Assembly: GCA_003241845.1 (NCBI GenBank)
Contig: QBMN01000033.1
Location: 1 to 32,495, forward strand
Source: Shackletoniella antarctica
GTDB lineage: Bacteria; Cyanobacteriota; Cyanobacteriia; Phormidesmidales; Phormidesmidaceae
Length of the DNA stretch: 32,495 bases
Reading direction: 5' to 3'
Below are positions 23,526-30,826 of the stretch, piece after piece. Positions within the stretch are counted from its first letter, which is position 1. Each line of letters opens with the position of its first letter. Under the pieces are notes generated by a model. That model was not told the DNA's origin. It searched no databases and saw only the letters and a program-made list of their open reading frames with translations. A program made the translations under genes and the position numbers.

Positions 23526-24029
23526 TCAGTTCCGCGTCAGCCATTTCTGGCCATTCAGCCGCTGCAGAGTGTAAAGCACCATTAGATCTAGCGTGATTTT
23601 GCGCTCATCGCCCATAAACTGCTCAATGGTGCTGGGCTGAGCGCCCCTGTCGGCAAGGTAAAAAACCTTAGGACTTTTAATATCGTCCTCGACAAACGCA
23701 ATATTGAACTGGCGATCGCCCTGCTGCCACTTACCTTTGACATGCCAGTAATGCTCGCCGTCGCTGACCCCAAATACACCCAATGGCTGTTGGTCGAGGT
23801 CGAGTTGAATATCATCAATGCCCTTTTCCTTGAGCGCAGTTTCCAGCGAGGGAATAAAGTGCTGCTCAATAAACTCAGTAAAGGGCTTGTCTTCTAGGGC
23901 CGGGGGCTTTTCTTTTTTAGCCGCTGCCTTGGGGGCCGCTTTTGGAGCTGCCGCTGGCGCTTCGGCTTTTGGCGCGGCTGCGTCGGCAGCGGCAGCAGAA
24001 TCTACCGAGGGGGTCTTTTCGTCAGCCAT
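23526..24029 (-). CDS. DUF2996 family protein
   Basis: From ATG 24029 the protein has 167 aa. The first 45 residues are a low-complexity Ala/Pro/Lys linker (PKAEAPAAAPKAAPKAAAKK), followed by the compact DUF2996 domain: FTEFIEQHFIPSLETALKEK, HYWHVKGKWQQGDRQFNIAF and the C-terminal FMGDERKITLDLMVLYTLQR. DUF2996 is restricted to cyanobacteria and plastids as far as I know, and its function is not established. An upstream frame to 24254 overlaps the gmd terminator and is not coding. It is followed by a long minus-strand series but its own promoter lies after the gmd terminator. Confidence 0.85.
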   Translation of the reverse strand: MADEKTPSVDSAAAADAAAPKAEAPAAAPKAAPKAAAKKEKPPALEDKPFTEFIEQHFIPSLETALKEKGIDDIQLDLDQQPLGVFGVSDGEHYWHVKGKWQQGDRQFNIAFVEDDIKSPKVFYLADRGAQPSTIEQFMGDERKITLDLMVLYTLQRLNGQKWLTRN

Positions 24030-24138
24030 ACCTAAAAAACCTACAACAGCAATCGGGGCAACTTCAGCGGGTCTGGTGTTTACCCAGTTGTTCTCTCCCA
24101 TACTAGGGGAAAGGCTTCCAAAACGCATGGTTCGCCCA

Positions 24139-24180
24139 TAAAAAAGGCAGTGCCTACCCCAGGGTAAGCCTGCCTTTTTC
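24139..24180. terminator. Rho-independent terminator downstream of gmd
   Basis: AAAAAGGCAG (24141-24150) pairs with CTGCCTTTTT (24170-24179), with an inner stem TACCC (24155-24159) and GGGTA (24162-24166). The minus strand gives a U tail, 23 nt after the gmd stop codon. It is nearly symmetrical and could work on the plus strand too. Confidence 0.8.
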
Positions 24181-24201
24181 TTAGCCCATGAACAGCAGCC
24201 C

Positions 24202-25275
24202 TTAGCCTTGGGGGGCCAGGTGTAGGAGGTCTTTGCGGACGGTGGCGACGTCACTGCCGTTACCGTTGCCGTGACGAATTCCCACAGCTTCTAGGTCGCT
24301 TTCGACCATCAGGTGCACCAGTTCTTCAAAGGTGACGCTAGGTGCCCAGCCCAGCTGCTGATTGGCCTTGGTGGCATCGCCAATCAGCAGATCGACCTCG
24401 GCAGGGCGCAGGTAGCGGGGGTCAAACTCTACGTAATCGTGCCAGTCAAGGTTGACATGGTTAAAGGCAATATCTAGAAACTCGCTAATGGCGTGGGTTT
24501 CATTGGTGGCCACCACATAGTCGTTGGGGCGGTCTTGCTGCACCATCAGCCACATGGCCCGCACGTAGTCTTTGGCGTAACCCCAGTCGCGCTTAGAGTC
24601 GAGGTTGCCCAGGAAGATCTTTTTCTGCTGGCCAGCCACAATGCGGGCGATCGCCCGGGTAATTTTGCGAGTGACAAAGGTTTCGCCGCGCCGGGGCGAC
24701 TCATGGTTAAACAAAATGCCGTTGCAGGCAAACAGGTTGTACGACTCGCGATAGTTGATCGTTTGCCAGTGGGCAAACACCTTGGCGCAGGCGTAGGGGC
24801 TGCGGGGGTAAAAGGGCGTAGTTTCCTTTTGGGGAATTTCTTGCACCTTGCCAAACATCTCAGAAGACCCAGCCTGGTAGAAGCGCACCTCTAGTCCTGT
24901 GCGCTGCTGATAGTCGCGGATCGCTTCCAGCAGCCGCAGGGTGCCCATGCCAACGGTATCGGCGGTGTATTCAGGGGAGTCAAAGCTCACCCGCACGTGG
25001 GACTGAGCACCCAGGTTATAGACTTCCTGGGGCTGCACCTGCTCTAGAATGCGCCGCAGCATGGTGCCATCGGTCAGATCGCCGTAGTGCAAAAATAGCT
25101 TAGCGTCAGCGCTGTGGGGGTCTTCGTAGATGTGGTCGATGCGGTCAGTATTAAACGTCGAAGTGCGGCGAATAATGCCGTGAACTTCGTAGCCTTTGTC
25201 TAGGAGTAACTCTGCCAGGTAAGAACCATCCTGGCCGGTAATGCCAGTGATAAATGCTCGTTTAGGTTGGCTCAT
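24202..25275 (-). CDS. gmd: GDP-mannose 4,6-dehydratase
   Basis: A 357-aa cytosolic SDR enzyme that converts GDP-D-mannose to GDP-4-keto-6-deoxymannose, the first step to GDP-fucose, GDP-rhamnose or GDP-perosamine for surface polysaccharides. The Rossmann motif is [15 protein letters not shown] (8-22), the catalytic centre includes [10 protein letters not shown] and YACAK (YxxxK), and [14 protein letters not shown] is the typical GMD loop. The length matches the family. A fucose synthase (fcl) usually follows gmd; none is adjacent here. It has its own terminator and a 92-nt gap from the upstream YgfZ-like gene. Confidence 0.97.
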   Translation of the reverse strand: MSQPKRAFITGITGQDGSYLAELLLDKGYEVHGIIRRTSTFNTDRIDHIYEDPHSADAKLFLHYGDLTDGTMLRRILEQVQPQEVYNLGAQSHVRVSFDSPEYTADTVGMGTLRLLEAIRDYQQRTGLEVRFYQAGSSEMFGKVQEIPQKETTPFYPRSPYACAKVFAHWQTINYRESYNLFACNGILFNHESPRRGETFVTRKITRAIARIVAGQQKKIFLGNLDSKRDWGYAKDYVRAMWLMVQQDRPNDYVVATNETHAISEFLDIAFNHVNLDWHDYVEFDPRYLRPAEVDLLIGDATKANQQLGWAPSVTFEELVHLMVESDLEAVGIRHGNGNGSDVATVRKDLLHLAPQG

Positions 25276-25363
25276 AGAGGTTCAGTTTTATAGGGCAATG
25301 CTCGGTTCACCAAGCTCGATGGGGCTTGTTGGCCTATCTAAATTACCCACTCTACCCCCTAAA

Positions 25364-25437
25364 AGGGTCATCCAGCGGCGTTTAGGTAGCCCCGGCTTAA
25401 AAAAGGGACATCGACGGTTACGCCGCTGGATGACCCT
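25364..25437. repeat. 18-bp perfect inverted repeat at the 3' end of the YgfZ-like gene
   Basis: AGGGTCATCCAGCGGCGT (25364-25381) and ACGCCGCTGGATGACCCT (25420-25437) are perfect inverted repeats with a 38-nt spacer. The right arm codes for GSSSGV and the left arm covers the stop codon (25368-25370). On the minus strand TTTTAGG follows, so it could terminate transcription even with its long loop. Confidence 0.75.
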
Positions 25438-26438
25438 ACGGTGACGGCCAGGCCGGCTCCACCAGCTTTAGTGCGAATATAGCCTAGCCCCCTGGCCCCT
25501 GTTGCCGTGGCGACTACGCTAGTCAGCAGCCCCACTTTATCGTCACCTACGGTAATCGGGGTGCCCACGGCGACGGGGGCAGTCAGCTCAATGCCCCAGA
25601 GCTGCTGTTTGACACCCTGGTAGGTATTCAGTCGGGCGATGGTTTCTTGGCCAATGTAGCAGCCCTTATCAAAGGAAATCGTTTGCCAAAGCCCCGCTTC
25701 TAGGGGGTTATAGTCATCGGTTAGCTCAGCTCCCGGAGCCGGGTAACCCTGCATGATGCGCAACTGCTGCCACAGGGCTTCTCCAGCCAGAGTTGCGCCA
25801 GCGGCGGCTAGGGCTTGCCACACCTGAACCGCAGCTACAGCTGGCACCAGGAGGGTGTAGCCTGGCAGGTTTAAACCGCTGCCTAGGGCAACCCGCAGGG
25901 TCGTGCCGTTGAGGTCAATGACGTTGTGGTGAGCAACGGGCAAGTCAGGCTCTAAATCTATGCCCAGCTGTGTTAAAACCGCCGAGCTACCAGGCCCCAT
26001 CAGCGAAAATATCGCAGTTTCTCCGGTCAAGTTTTTTAAGGCCACCTGGTCTGCCGGAAAGATATAGCGATCCATCCAGTCCAGCAGACGCTGGTCTTGA
26101 CCGGGGGAGGTGAGAATGATCAGGCTGTCATCGGTAACGTAGACCGTCGTTAGGTCAATGGTTCTGGCGGTGGAGGTGACAAAAACAGTATGGCAACCCT
26201 CCCCAGGCTGGCGCTGGGTGAAGGTGTTGGTGGTCTGGTTGTGGAGAAAACGGAGGCGATCGCCCCCGGTCAGCTCAATCAATCCCCAGTGGCTGCGATC
26301 GCACAGCACGGCCCCAGTAGACGCAGCGGCTAGGGCTTCGGTGTCGTGATTATCGGTGTCGCGTTCAAAGGACAGCGGCACACCCTGATCGTTAAATAGA
26401 CCGCCCTGAGACTGCTGAACCTCTTTTAGTGCTTGCAT
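25368..26438 (-). CDS. ygfZ: YgfZ/GcvT-like folate-binding protein
   Basis: A 356-aa protein of the tetrahydrofolate-binding YgfZ family, which supports repair or assembly of Fe-S clusters. The diagnostic motif is FDKGCYIGQETIARL, with the conserved Cys, at about residues 257-271. The N-terminal half has the GcvT fold (LTGGDRLRFLHNQTTN), and PGYTLLVP and DVPFLSRGYL are further typical blocks. The ATG at 26438 is preferred. A TTG two codons earlier (26444) is also open and has AGGG 7 nt upstream, within the tandem repeats. The last codons overlap a perfect inverted repeat. Confidence 0.88.
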   Translation of the reverse strand: MQALKEVQQSQGGLFNDQGVPLSFERDTDNHDTEALAAASTGAVLCDRSHWGLIELTGGDRLRFLHNQTTNTFTQRQPGEGCHTVFVTSTARTIDLTTVYVTDDSLIILTSPGQDQRLLDWMDRYIFPADQVALKNLTGETAIFSLMGPGSSAVLTQLGIDLEPDLPVAHHNVIDLNGTTLRVALGSGLNLPGYTLLVPAVAAVQVWQALAAAGATLAGEALWQQLRIMQGYPAPGAELTDDYNPLEAGLWQTISFDKGCYIGQETIARLNTYQGVKQQLWGIELTAPVAVGTPITVGDDKVGLLTSVVATATGARGLGYIRTKAGGAGLAVTVGSSSGVTVDVPFLSRGYLNAAG

Positions 26439-26442
26439 GCTC

Positions 26443-26481
26443 AATGTGTTGCCCTAATGTGTTGCCCTAATGTGTTGCCCA
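26443..26481 (+). repeat. 13-bp tandem repeat, three copies
   Basis: AATGTGTTGCCCT occurs at 26443-26455, 26456-26468 and 26469-26481 (last base A). The array ends 4 nt before the ATG of the YgfZ-like gene on the minus strand, so it lies in its 5' leader. Each unit read on the minus strand is AGGGCAACACATT, which carries an AGGG that could act as a ribosome-binding site. Confidence 0.9.
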
Positions 26482-26521
26482 ATCTCATTCTAGAGCGGTC
26501 TGCCCTCCTCGACGCCCCAAT

Positions 26522-26546
26522 AAAAACCCCCGACCGAAGCCGGGGG
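26522..26546 (-). terminator. Rho-independent terminator with UUCG tetraloop
   Basis: CCCCCG (26527-26532) pairs with CGGGGG (26541-26546). Read on the minus strand the stem is CCCCCGGC-TTCG-GTCGGGGG (one G-U pair) followed by TTTTTATT, an especially stable hairpin. No protein gene ends just before it on the minus strand; the nearest is the tiny ORF 370 nt away. Confidence 0.8.
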
Positions 26547-26671
26547 AAACCCCATCAGGAGACGCCTATGTGACGTTTAAGTAAAAACTAAACTGCCCTT
26601 TAGCGCTTGTAACAGATTAACGAACCTTGAGATATATGGGGAAGGGCACCACCGCAAATTTACTGAAACAA

Positions 26672-26903
26672 TACGACAGCCTTTAAGAATTGCTTACAAA
26701 CTCCGGGCGCAGGAACCCGTGGGTTTAGTGATGCGGTTTTGGGAGACACCATTTTGCTGCGGGCCACCTTTGACGACACCAATATTGCGGGGGCAGATTT
26801 CTTGTGGCCCATTCTAGACGGTGCCCAGGCCCGGCAGCTGTGCTCGGGGGCGACGGGGATAAATTCTAAAACCGGGGTGGCAACGCGAGCGTCTTTGGGC
26901 TGA
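26672..26903 (+). pseudogene. C-terminal remnant of a pentapeptide-repeat protein
   Basis: The plus frame ending at TGA 26901-26903 reads FSDAVLGDTILLRATFDDTN, then IAGADFLWPILDGAQARQLC and SGATGINSKTGVATRASLG. The A(D/N)LxX rhythm and the 'QLC.GATG.N.KTGV.TR.SLG' tail are characteristic of cyanobacterial pentapeptide-repeat proteins, normally over 100 residues. There is no start codon with a ribosome site and the frame upstream of about 26675 is closed or unlike the family, so only the last part of the gene remains. It is a decayed gene left between minus-strand genes. Confidence 0.7.
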
Positions 26904-26913
26904 CGGTAGGCGG

Positions 26914-27015
26914 CTACGGCTCTGGGCGAGAGGTGAGCACTAGGGCGGCGATCGCCACTAAAAACCCCACATAGCCCGCCACAAACACCCACTCCTGCCA
27001 GCTGCCTGCCGCCAT
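26914..27015 (-). CDS. Possible 33-aa single-helix membrane protein
   Basis: ATG 27015 opens a 33-residue frame: MAAGSWQEWVFVAGYVGFLV followed by AIAALVLTSRPEP, with one hydrophobic helix of about 20 residues and a short polar end. It begins 3 nt after the TAG of the DHNA-CoA hydrolase, and a GTG directly after that stop is also in frame. The GAGGAG at the end of the upstream gene would serve as its ribosome-binding site, the arrangement of coupled genes. Size and shape are like small subunits of photosynthetic or respiratory complexes, but it is not a family I recognise. Confidence 0.45.
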   Translation of the reverse strand: MAAGSWQEWVFVAGYVGFLVAIAALVLTSRPEP

Positions 27016-27018
27016 CAC

Positions 27019-27447
27019 CTAACTCTCCTCTGCCTGCGCTGAGGTATCGCCCCAGCGGTCTAGCCACTGCTCGATTGGAGTAGACAGGGGAGAACGGCGG
27101 CGACTGTCCACCTCAATGCAAACATGGCGAGTCAGCGCCTGGGCGGCAGGCACATCTTTTAGCTTTAATTGGTACTGAATTTCGAAGCTGCTCTCGTCTA
27201 CTCGGGTAGGGGTAAGGTGAACGGTGAGGCGATCGCCGCACTGCAGCGGCCGCCGATAGTCGATGCTGGCATGCACAATCGGGTAGGCCACCCCATCGGC
27301 CCTAAAGAATAGTCCAATATTTAACCCGGCGGCTTCGAGGGATGCCTCGTAGGCCGCGTGGCAGATCACCAGTTCGTTGGTGAAATACACCACACCCGCG
27401 CCATCGGTTTCATGGAAGCGCACCTGATGGTCAAAGACGTAGCCCAT
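27019..27447 (-). CDS. Hotdog acyl-CoA thioesterase, likely 1,4-dihydroxy-2-naphthoyl-CoA hydrolase
   Basis: A 142-aa single hotdog domain of the 4HBT type. HETDGAGVVYFTNELVICHA (12-31) carries the catalytic Asp15 and the GVVYF.N signature, and VHASIDYRRPLQCGDRLTVH is the second conserved block. This matches the cyanobacterial DHNA-CoA hydrolase group (Synechocystis slr0204 type), which releases DHNA for phylloquinone synthesis in photosystem I. A general YbgC-like thioesterase is the alternative. No other men genes are nearby. A tiny membrane ORF follows immediately, and an M23 peptidase lies 47 nt upstream on the same strand. Confidence 0.85.
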   Translation of the reverse strand: MGYVFDHQVRFHETDGAGVVYFTNELVICHAAYEASLEAAGLNIGLFFRADGVAYPIVHASIDYRRPLQCGDRLTVHLTPTRVDESSFEIQYQLKLKDVPAAQALTRHVCIEVDSRRRSPLSTPIEQWLDRWGDTSAQAEES

Positions 27448-27494
27448 AGCCGCTATCCTAGGTTCGGCAACGGTGACGGCTAAACCCCGCTGCC

Positions 27495-28919
27495 CTAGCT
27501 AGCATTGGGCTGGGCCGGGCGGAAGGGGTAGTCAACCGGTAGGCCATCTTCGGTTTCGGCGGCTTCAGCCGCGCCACGCCCCAGGGCCAGCAGCGGGTTG
27601 CCCACCAGCTCTAGAAGGTTGGCCAGGCCATATTCCAGCACCTCAATCGGATCTTTTGCGACCCAACCCTCACCCGTGAGCTGGCGCAGCTCAAAGTGCA
27701 GGTGAGGCCCGGTAGAGTTGCCGGTGCTGCCTACCAAGCCAATTACCTCGCCCTGCTCGACCCATTCGCCAGCCTTGACGGCCAGCTGAGATAGGTGAGC
27801 ATAGCGAGACTCTAAGCTACCGTCGTCGTGGCGCATAATCACCGTCAGGCCATAGCCACCCAAAAAGTCTGATACCGATACCCGACCGGCCCGAGTAGCC
27901 AGCACCGGAGTGCCCGTGGGCGCTGCCAGGTCAGTCCCTGAATGGAACCGCCAGCTCTGCTGAATCGGGTGCATCCGCCAGCCAAACAGCGACGAAATCG
28001 ATGACGGAATCGACAGCGGGAAGATGTATTCTTCGTTGCCTCGCCGCAGAATGTTGAGCGGGCGCAATCTTTCGTTGAGGGCTTCGCGGCTAATGATAGT
28101 GGTGTTGCCCAAGGTCACACCCCGGGAGCCAACGGTGATAGGCCCCACCTTGATTTCGCCCTGGTCGCCGCTGGCCGCGCCTGCGCTTTGGGATGCGGTA
28201 GCTGTGGGCGCACAGGAGGATGAAGGGTTGGTTTGACCAGAGGCCACGGTAATCTCACAGCCGCTAGAGCGCTCTGAAAACACGACGCTAGGGGCCTGGG
28301 TCGCGCCCAGGCTATAGTCGGTGGAATCTATAAAAACGCTGTTGTAGCCTGCGGGCACCGACTCATCGGCAGCAATGACAGAGGGCACCGCCCGGGCAGG
28401 CTCAGCGGGTGGGGTTGTCTCAGCCATGGTCTCAGGGGCCGGGGATGCTGGCGCAGCCCCTTCACTAGCCATAGAAGTAACGGCTGGCTTGAGCAAGCTC
28501 TCAGCCATGGTGGGGGCGGCGCTGGTGGCCGGGATAGTGATTGTAACTGCCGCGGTCGGAGGCGGGGGAACCGGAGAGAACATCGGCTGGCTCGCTGGAG
28601 GGGGAGACGTCACAACGGCTGATGTAGTCGGGCGCGGGGATGAAAAAACAGGCCGCGCCACGGAAGTTGCAGGAAGGCTTAGAGTCGCTTCAGGGCTAGG
28701 GCTGTGGGCGTTGCTATTGCCCGGTGCCAGATAATCTGCCGAAGTTTTAACCGAGTCGCCTTGGTCGAGCGGCTCTGGGGCTTCTGCAAAGGCCCGACCG
28801 CTGTAGGTGAAGCCTGTACCCCCGACTATCATCAGCACCTGTAGCCAGGCCACCGAAGTGTAGATTCGACAAGGCTTAGTACCTTGAGTTGATTCTAAGT
28901 TTTGAGTGTTTTCTGCCAT
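27495..28919 (-). CDS. M23-family peptidoglycan endopeptidase
   Basis: A 474-aa secreted protein. A hydrophobic segment at residues 22-45 (AWLQVLMIVGGTGF) is an export signal or membrane anchor. Residues 50-250 form a Pro/Ser/Thr/Ala-rich spacer with a PPP stretch. The C-terminal LytM domain has WRFHSGTDLAAP (zinc ligands His326 and Asp330), RYAHLSQ (His375) and GPHLHFELR (His406 catalytic, His408 ligand). These are complete, so it should cleave peptide cross-links in the wall; related proteins help cell separation. It is 9 nt downstream of the biotin ligase stop, so the two are likely co-transcribed, and is followed by the thioesterase. Confidence 0.93.
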   Translation of the reverse strand: MAENTQNLESTQGTKPCRIYTSVAWLQVLMIVGGTGFTYSGRAFAEAPEPLDQGDSVKTSADYLAPGNSNAHSPSPEATLSLPATSVARPVFSSPRPTTSAVVTSPPPASQPMFSPVPPPPTAAVTITIPATSAAPTMAESLLKPAVTSMASEGAAPASPAPETMAETTPPAEPARAVPSVIAADESVPAGYNSVFIDSTDYSLGATQAPSVVFSERSSGCEITVASGQTNPSSSCAPTATASQSAGAASGDQGEIKVGPITVGSRGVTLGNTTIISREALNERLRPLNILRRGNEEYIFPLSIPSSISSLFGWRMHPIQQSWRFHSGTDLAAPTGTPVLATRAGRVSVSDFLGGYGLTVIMRHDDGSLESRYAHLSQLAVKAGEWVEQGEVIGLVGSTGNSTGPHLHFELRQLTGEGWVAKDPIEVLEYGLANLLELVGNPLLALGRGAAEAAETEDGLPVDYPFRPAQPNAS

Positions 28920-28928
28920 AATCAGCCG

Positions 28929-29768
28929 CTAAGCATTGTAGCCCAAAGTTACTTTACCTGGTTCAATCTCCAGCGTCTTGACCGCTGGTGTATCTGTATG
29001 TATGTGAGCATGTGTGGGAGTCAGCTGCACCCGCAGGTTGCCCGAGGGGGCCACCCCAACCACCTCGGCGGGCTGGCCCTCTACGGCCACAGCCTGGCCC
29101 AAATTGGCCATGCGATCCTGGTAGGCATCAAGAAATGCGTCATCTCCCTGGTTTTGCCAGTGGAGATAGCCCTGCATGAGACCGTAGAGGGCGATCGCAG
29201 CCAAACCCTCCAAGGTATTCAGAGGGGTTGGGGCCAATTCCGGTCGAATTAGCTGCTGAATGGAAACTCCAGTGGCGGGCACGGGGTTAAACCCATTTAG
29301 CCCTAGACCGATGACCACATCTCGCACTTTGCCAGCCTCAAGGCGGGTTTCGGCCAGCACCCCGCCGAGCTTTTTGCCCTGGGCTACCAGGTCATTGGGC
29401 CACTTGACCTGCACAGGCAGGCCCAGATTGGACAGACTGGTGGCCACCCCCCAGGCGCTGGCCAGGGTGAGGTAGGGGCTGCGATGGGCGGGTAGCTCAG
29501 GCTTGAGCCCTAGCGATAGGTATAGGCCCCCAAGGGGAGACTGCCACTGTCGCCCCCACTGCCCTCGGCCTGACTGCTGGGTAGCCGCAATTAGCACCGT
29601 ACCCGCTGGAGCACCGGTAGCCATGGTGGCGGCTAGCGCCCGGTTGGTAGAGTCAATTTGGTCGACCCAGTGGAGCTGAAATCGAGGCCGCAATGCCCGA
29701 TAGGCGGGCATGATGCCAAGGGTTTCGGGTGGCTGTAGTAACGCCTGGTGGAGTCGTTCTAGGTTCAC
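28929..29768 (-). CDS. birA: Biotin--[acetyl-CoA-carboxylase] ligase
   Basis: A 279-aa class I (no N-terminal DNA-binding domain) biotin protein ligase that attaches biotin to the carrier protein of acetyl-CoA carboxylase. The biotin/ATP loop is QQSGRGQWGRQW (64-75), followed by VQVKWPNDLVAQGKKLGGVL and a C-terminal SH3-like domain (GQPAEVVGVAPSGNLRVQL). DSTNRALAA (39-47) is the other typical motif. The start is GTG 29768; no upstream ATG is in frame. Because it lacks the HTH domain it cannot act as a repressor. A TATATA box with three TAAGACGT repeats lies upstream. Confidence 0.93.
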   Translation of the reverse strand: MNLERLHQALLQPPETLGIMPAYRALRPRFQLHWVDQIDSTNRALAATMATGAPAGTVLIAATQQSGRGQWGRQWQSPLGGLYLSLGLKPELPAHRSPYLTLASAWGVATSLSNLGLPVQVKWPNDLVAQGKKLGGVLAETRLEAGKVRDVVIGLGLNGFNPVPATGVSIQQLIRPELAPTPLNTLEGLAAIALYGLMQGYLHWQNQGDDAFLDAYQDRMANLGQAVAVEGQPAEVVGVAPSGNLRVQLTPTHAHIHTDTPAVKTLEIEPGKVTLGYNA

Positions 29769-29785
29769 CGAGGGATTGCCTAAGG

Positions 29786-29832
29786 GTTTATATAAGACGT
29801 GAAGCTCTTAAGACGTAAATTTAAGACGTGAA
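29786..29832. promoter_or_regulatory. birA promoter region with three TAAGACGT direct repeats
   Basis: On the minus strand TATATA (29789-29794) fits a -10 box upstream of the birA GTG. Plus-strand repeats TAAGACGTGAA (29793-29803), TAAGACGTAAA (29809-29819) and TAAGACGTGAA (29822-29832) cover the region where a -35 box and an activator or repressor would bind. Centre-to-centre spacing is 16 and 13 nt, not an exact helical turn, and no regulator is known for it. Confidence 0.45.
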
Positions 29833-30031
29833 ACTATGACTGGACAAATATGACTTGGTTTATACCAACCAACGGTATCACCCCAGGTCGTGGCTGTAGA
29901 GATTAGAGGCATTGTCAACTAGAACTTGATAAAACTGCCGGGTAGCTTAACAGCTTCCCTACATGGCCCTAGGGCTGGCTGGGGAAGAGGCTGTAGCATC
30001 GTAGAGGTGTTAACAAGGGGGGTGGATCGCT

Positions 30032-30805
30032 ATGGCAGACTGGCGCTGGCAAACCTGGCAGGAGCAAGATTTTCTCACCTGTGACCTGCTGCAACCTTGG
30101 CCCCACGGCTTTTTTACCCGTCAGTTTTGGCCCCAGTCGCCCGCTGATTTGGTGGCGGCCCTGGCGGCAGAGGCCTCGGTGCAGCGAGTGCAGCAGGTTC
30201 ACGGCAACCGGGTGCTGCGTGCGGCTGACCTGCCTGGGGGTGGCCCTGAGGTGCCGATGGCCGAGGCCGATGGTCTGATCAGCGATCGCCCCCACCAAGC
30301 CCTCTGGGTCTGCTCGGCAGACTGTAGCCCGGTACTAATGGGCGATCGCACCACTGGCCAAGTCTCAGCCATCCACGCGGGCTGGCGAGGCACCGCCCAG
30401 GCGATCGTCCCGGTGGCAGTGGGTAAGCTGCTGGCCCAGGGCAGTCGTCTAGACGATTTAGTGGTGGCCATTGGCCCCGCGATCGCTGGGGAGGTATACC
30501 AGGTTGACCTTGACGTGGCGGCAGCGGTGGGGCGCACGATCCTGCCCGATCCGCCTGCCGACGATGAGGCGCTGGTGACTATGCTGCAACATCGCGAACA
30601 TTCTCCCGTGCTCAAAGACGAGGCCCTGGGCAAAGCTCGGCTCGATGTGCGGTTGGCCAATGTGTGGCAGCTAGAGCAGCTGGGACTGAGCCGCGCCCAG
30701 ATTGCGGTGGCCCCCCACTGCACTTTTCAATCGCCTGATCGGTTCTTTTCTTACCGCCGCACGGGCGAGAAACAGGTGCAGTGGTCGGGCATTGTCAGCC
30801 GCTAG
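30032..30805 (+). CDS. pgeF: Peptidoglycan editing factor PgeF (multicopper-polyphenol-oxidase-like fold)
   Basis: A 257-aa protein of the YfiH/laccase-domain family. The zinc site residues His57 (QQVHGNRV), Cys98 (CSADCSPVLM) and His115 (HAGWRGTAQ) are conserved, as are the LGLSRAQIAV and C-terminal APHCTFQSPDRFFSYRRTGE blocks. In E. coli PgeF (YfiH) is a cytosolic amidase that removes wrong amino acids, such as L-serine, from UDP-MurNAc precursors, so it is a quality-control enzyme for peptidoglycan. The length is normal. The upstream gap from 29833 holds no other gene. Confidence 0.93.
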   Translation: MADWRWQTWQEQDFLTCDLLQPWPHGFFTRQFWPQSPADLVAALAAEASVQRVQQVHGNRVLRAADLPGGGPEVPMAEADGLISDRPHQALWVCSADCSPVLMGDRTTGQVSAIHAGWRGTAQAIVPVAVGKLLAQGSRLDDLVVAIGPAIAGEVYQVDLDVAAAVGRTILPDPPADDEALVTMLQHREHSPVLKDEALGKARLDVRLANVWQLEQLGLSRAQIAVAPHCTFQSPDRFFSYRRTGEKQVQWSGIVSR

Positions 30806-30826
30806 CGGCAAGGAAACGGAAAATTC

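Larger units (their letters stand above)
26445..27018. other. Intergenic region with terminator, remnant gene and a tiny ORF
   Basis: The 574-nt gap between the YgfZ-like gene and the DHNA-CoA hydrolase holds the rest of the tandem repeat, a strong minus-strand terminator (26522-26546), a plus-strand pentapeptide-repeat remnant (26672-26903) and a minus-strand membrane ORF (26914-27015). A minus-strand frame covering 26660-27067 is the shadow of the remnant. Confidence 0.6.

Noticed and set aside
24030-24254. 75-residue extension of the DUF2996 protein
   Set aside because: It runs through the gmd terminator and into the gmd gene on the same strand.
26660-27067. 135-codon minus frame
   Set aside because: It is the reverse shadow of the pentapeptide remnant and overlaps the thioesterase in another frame.
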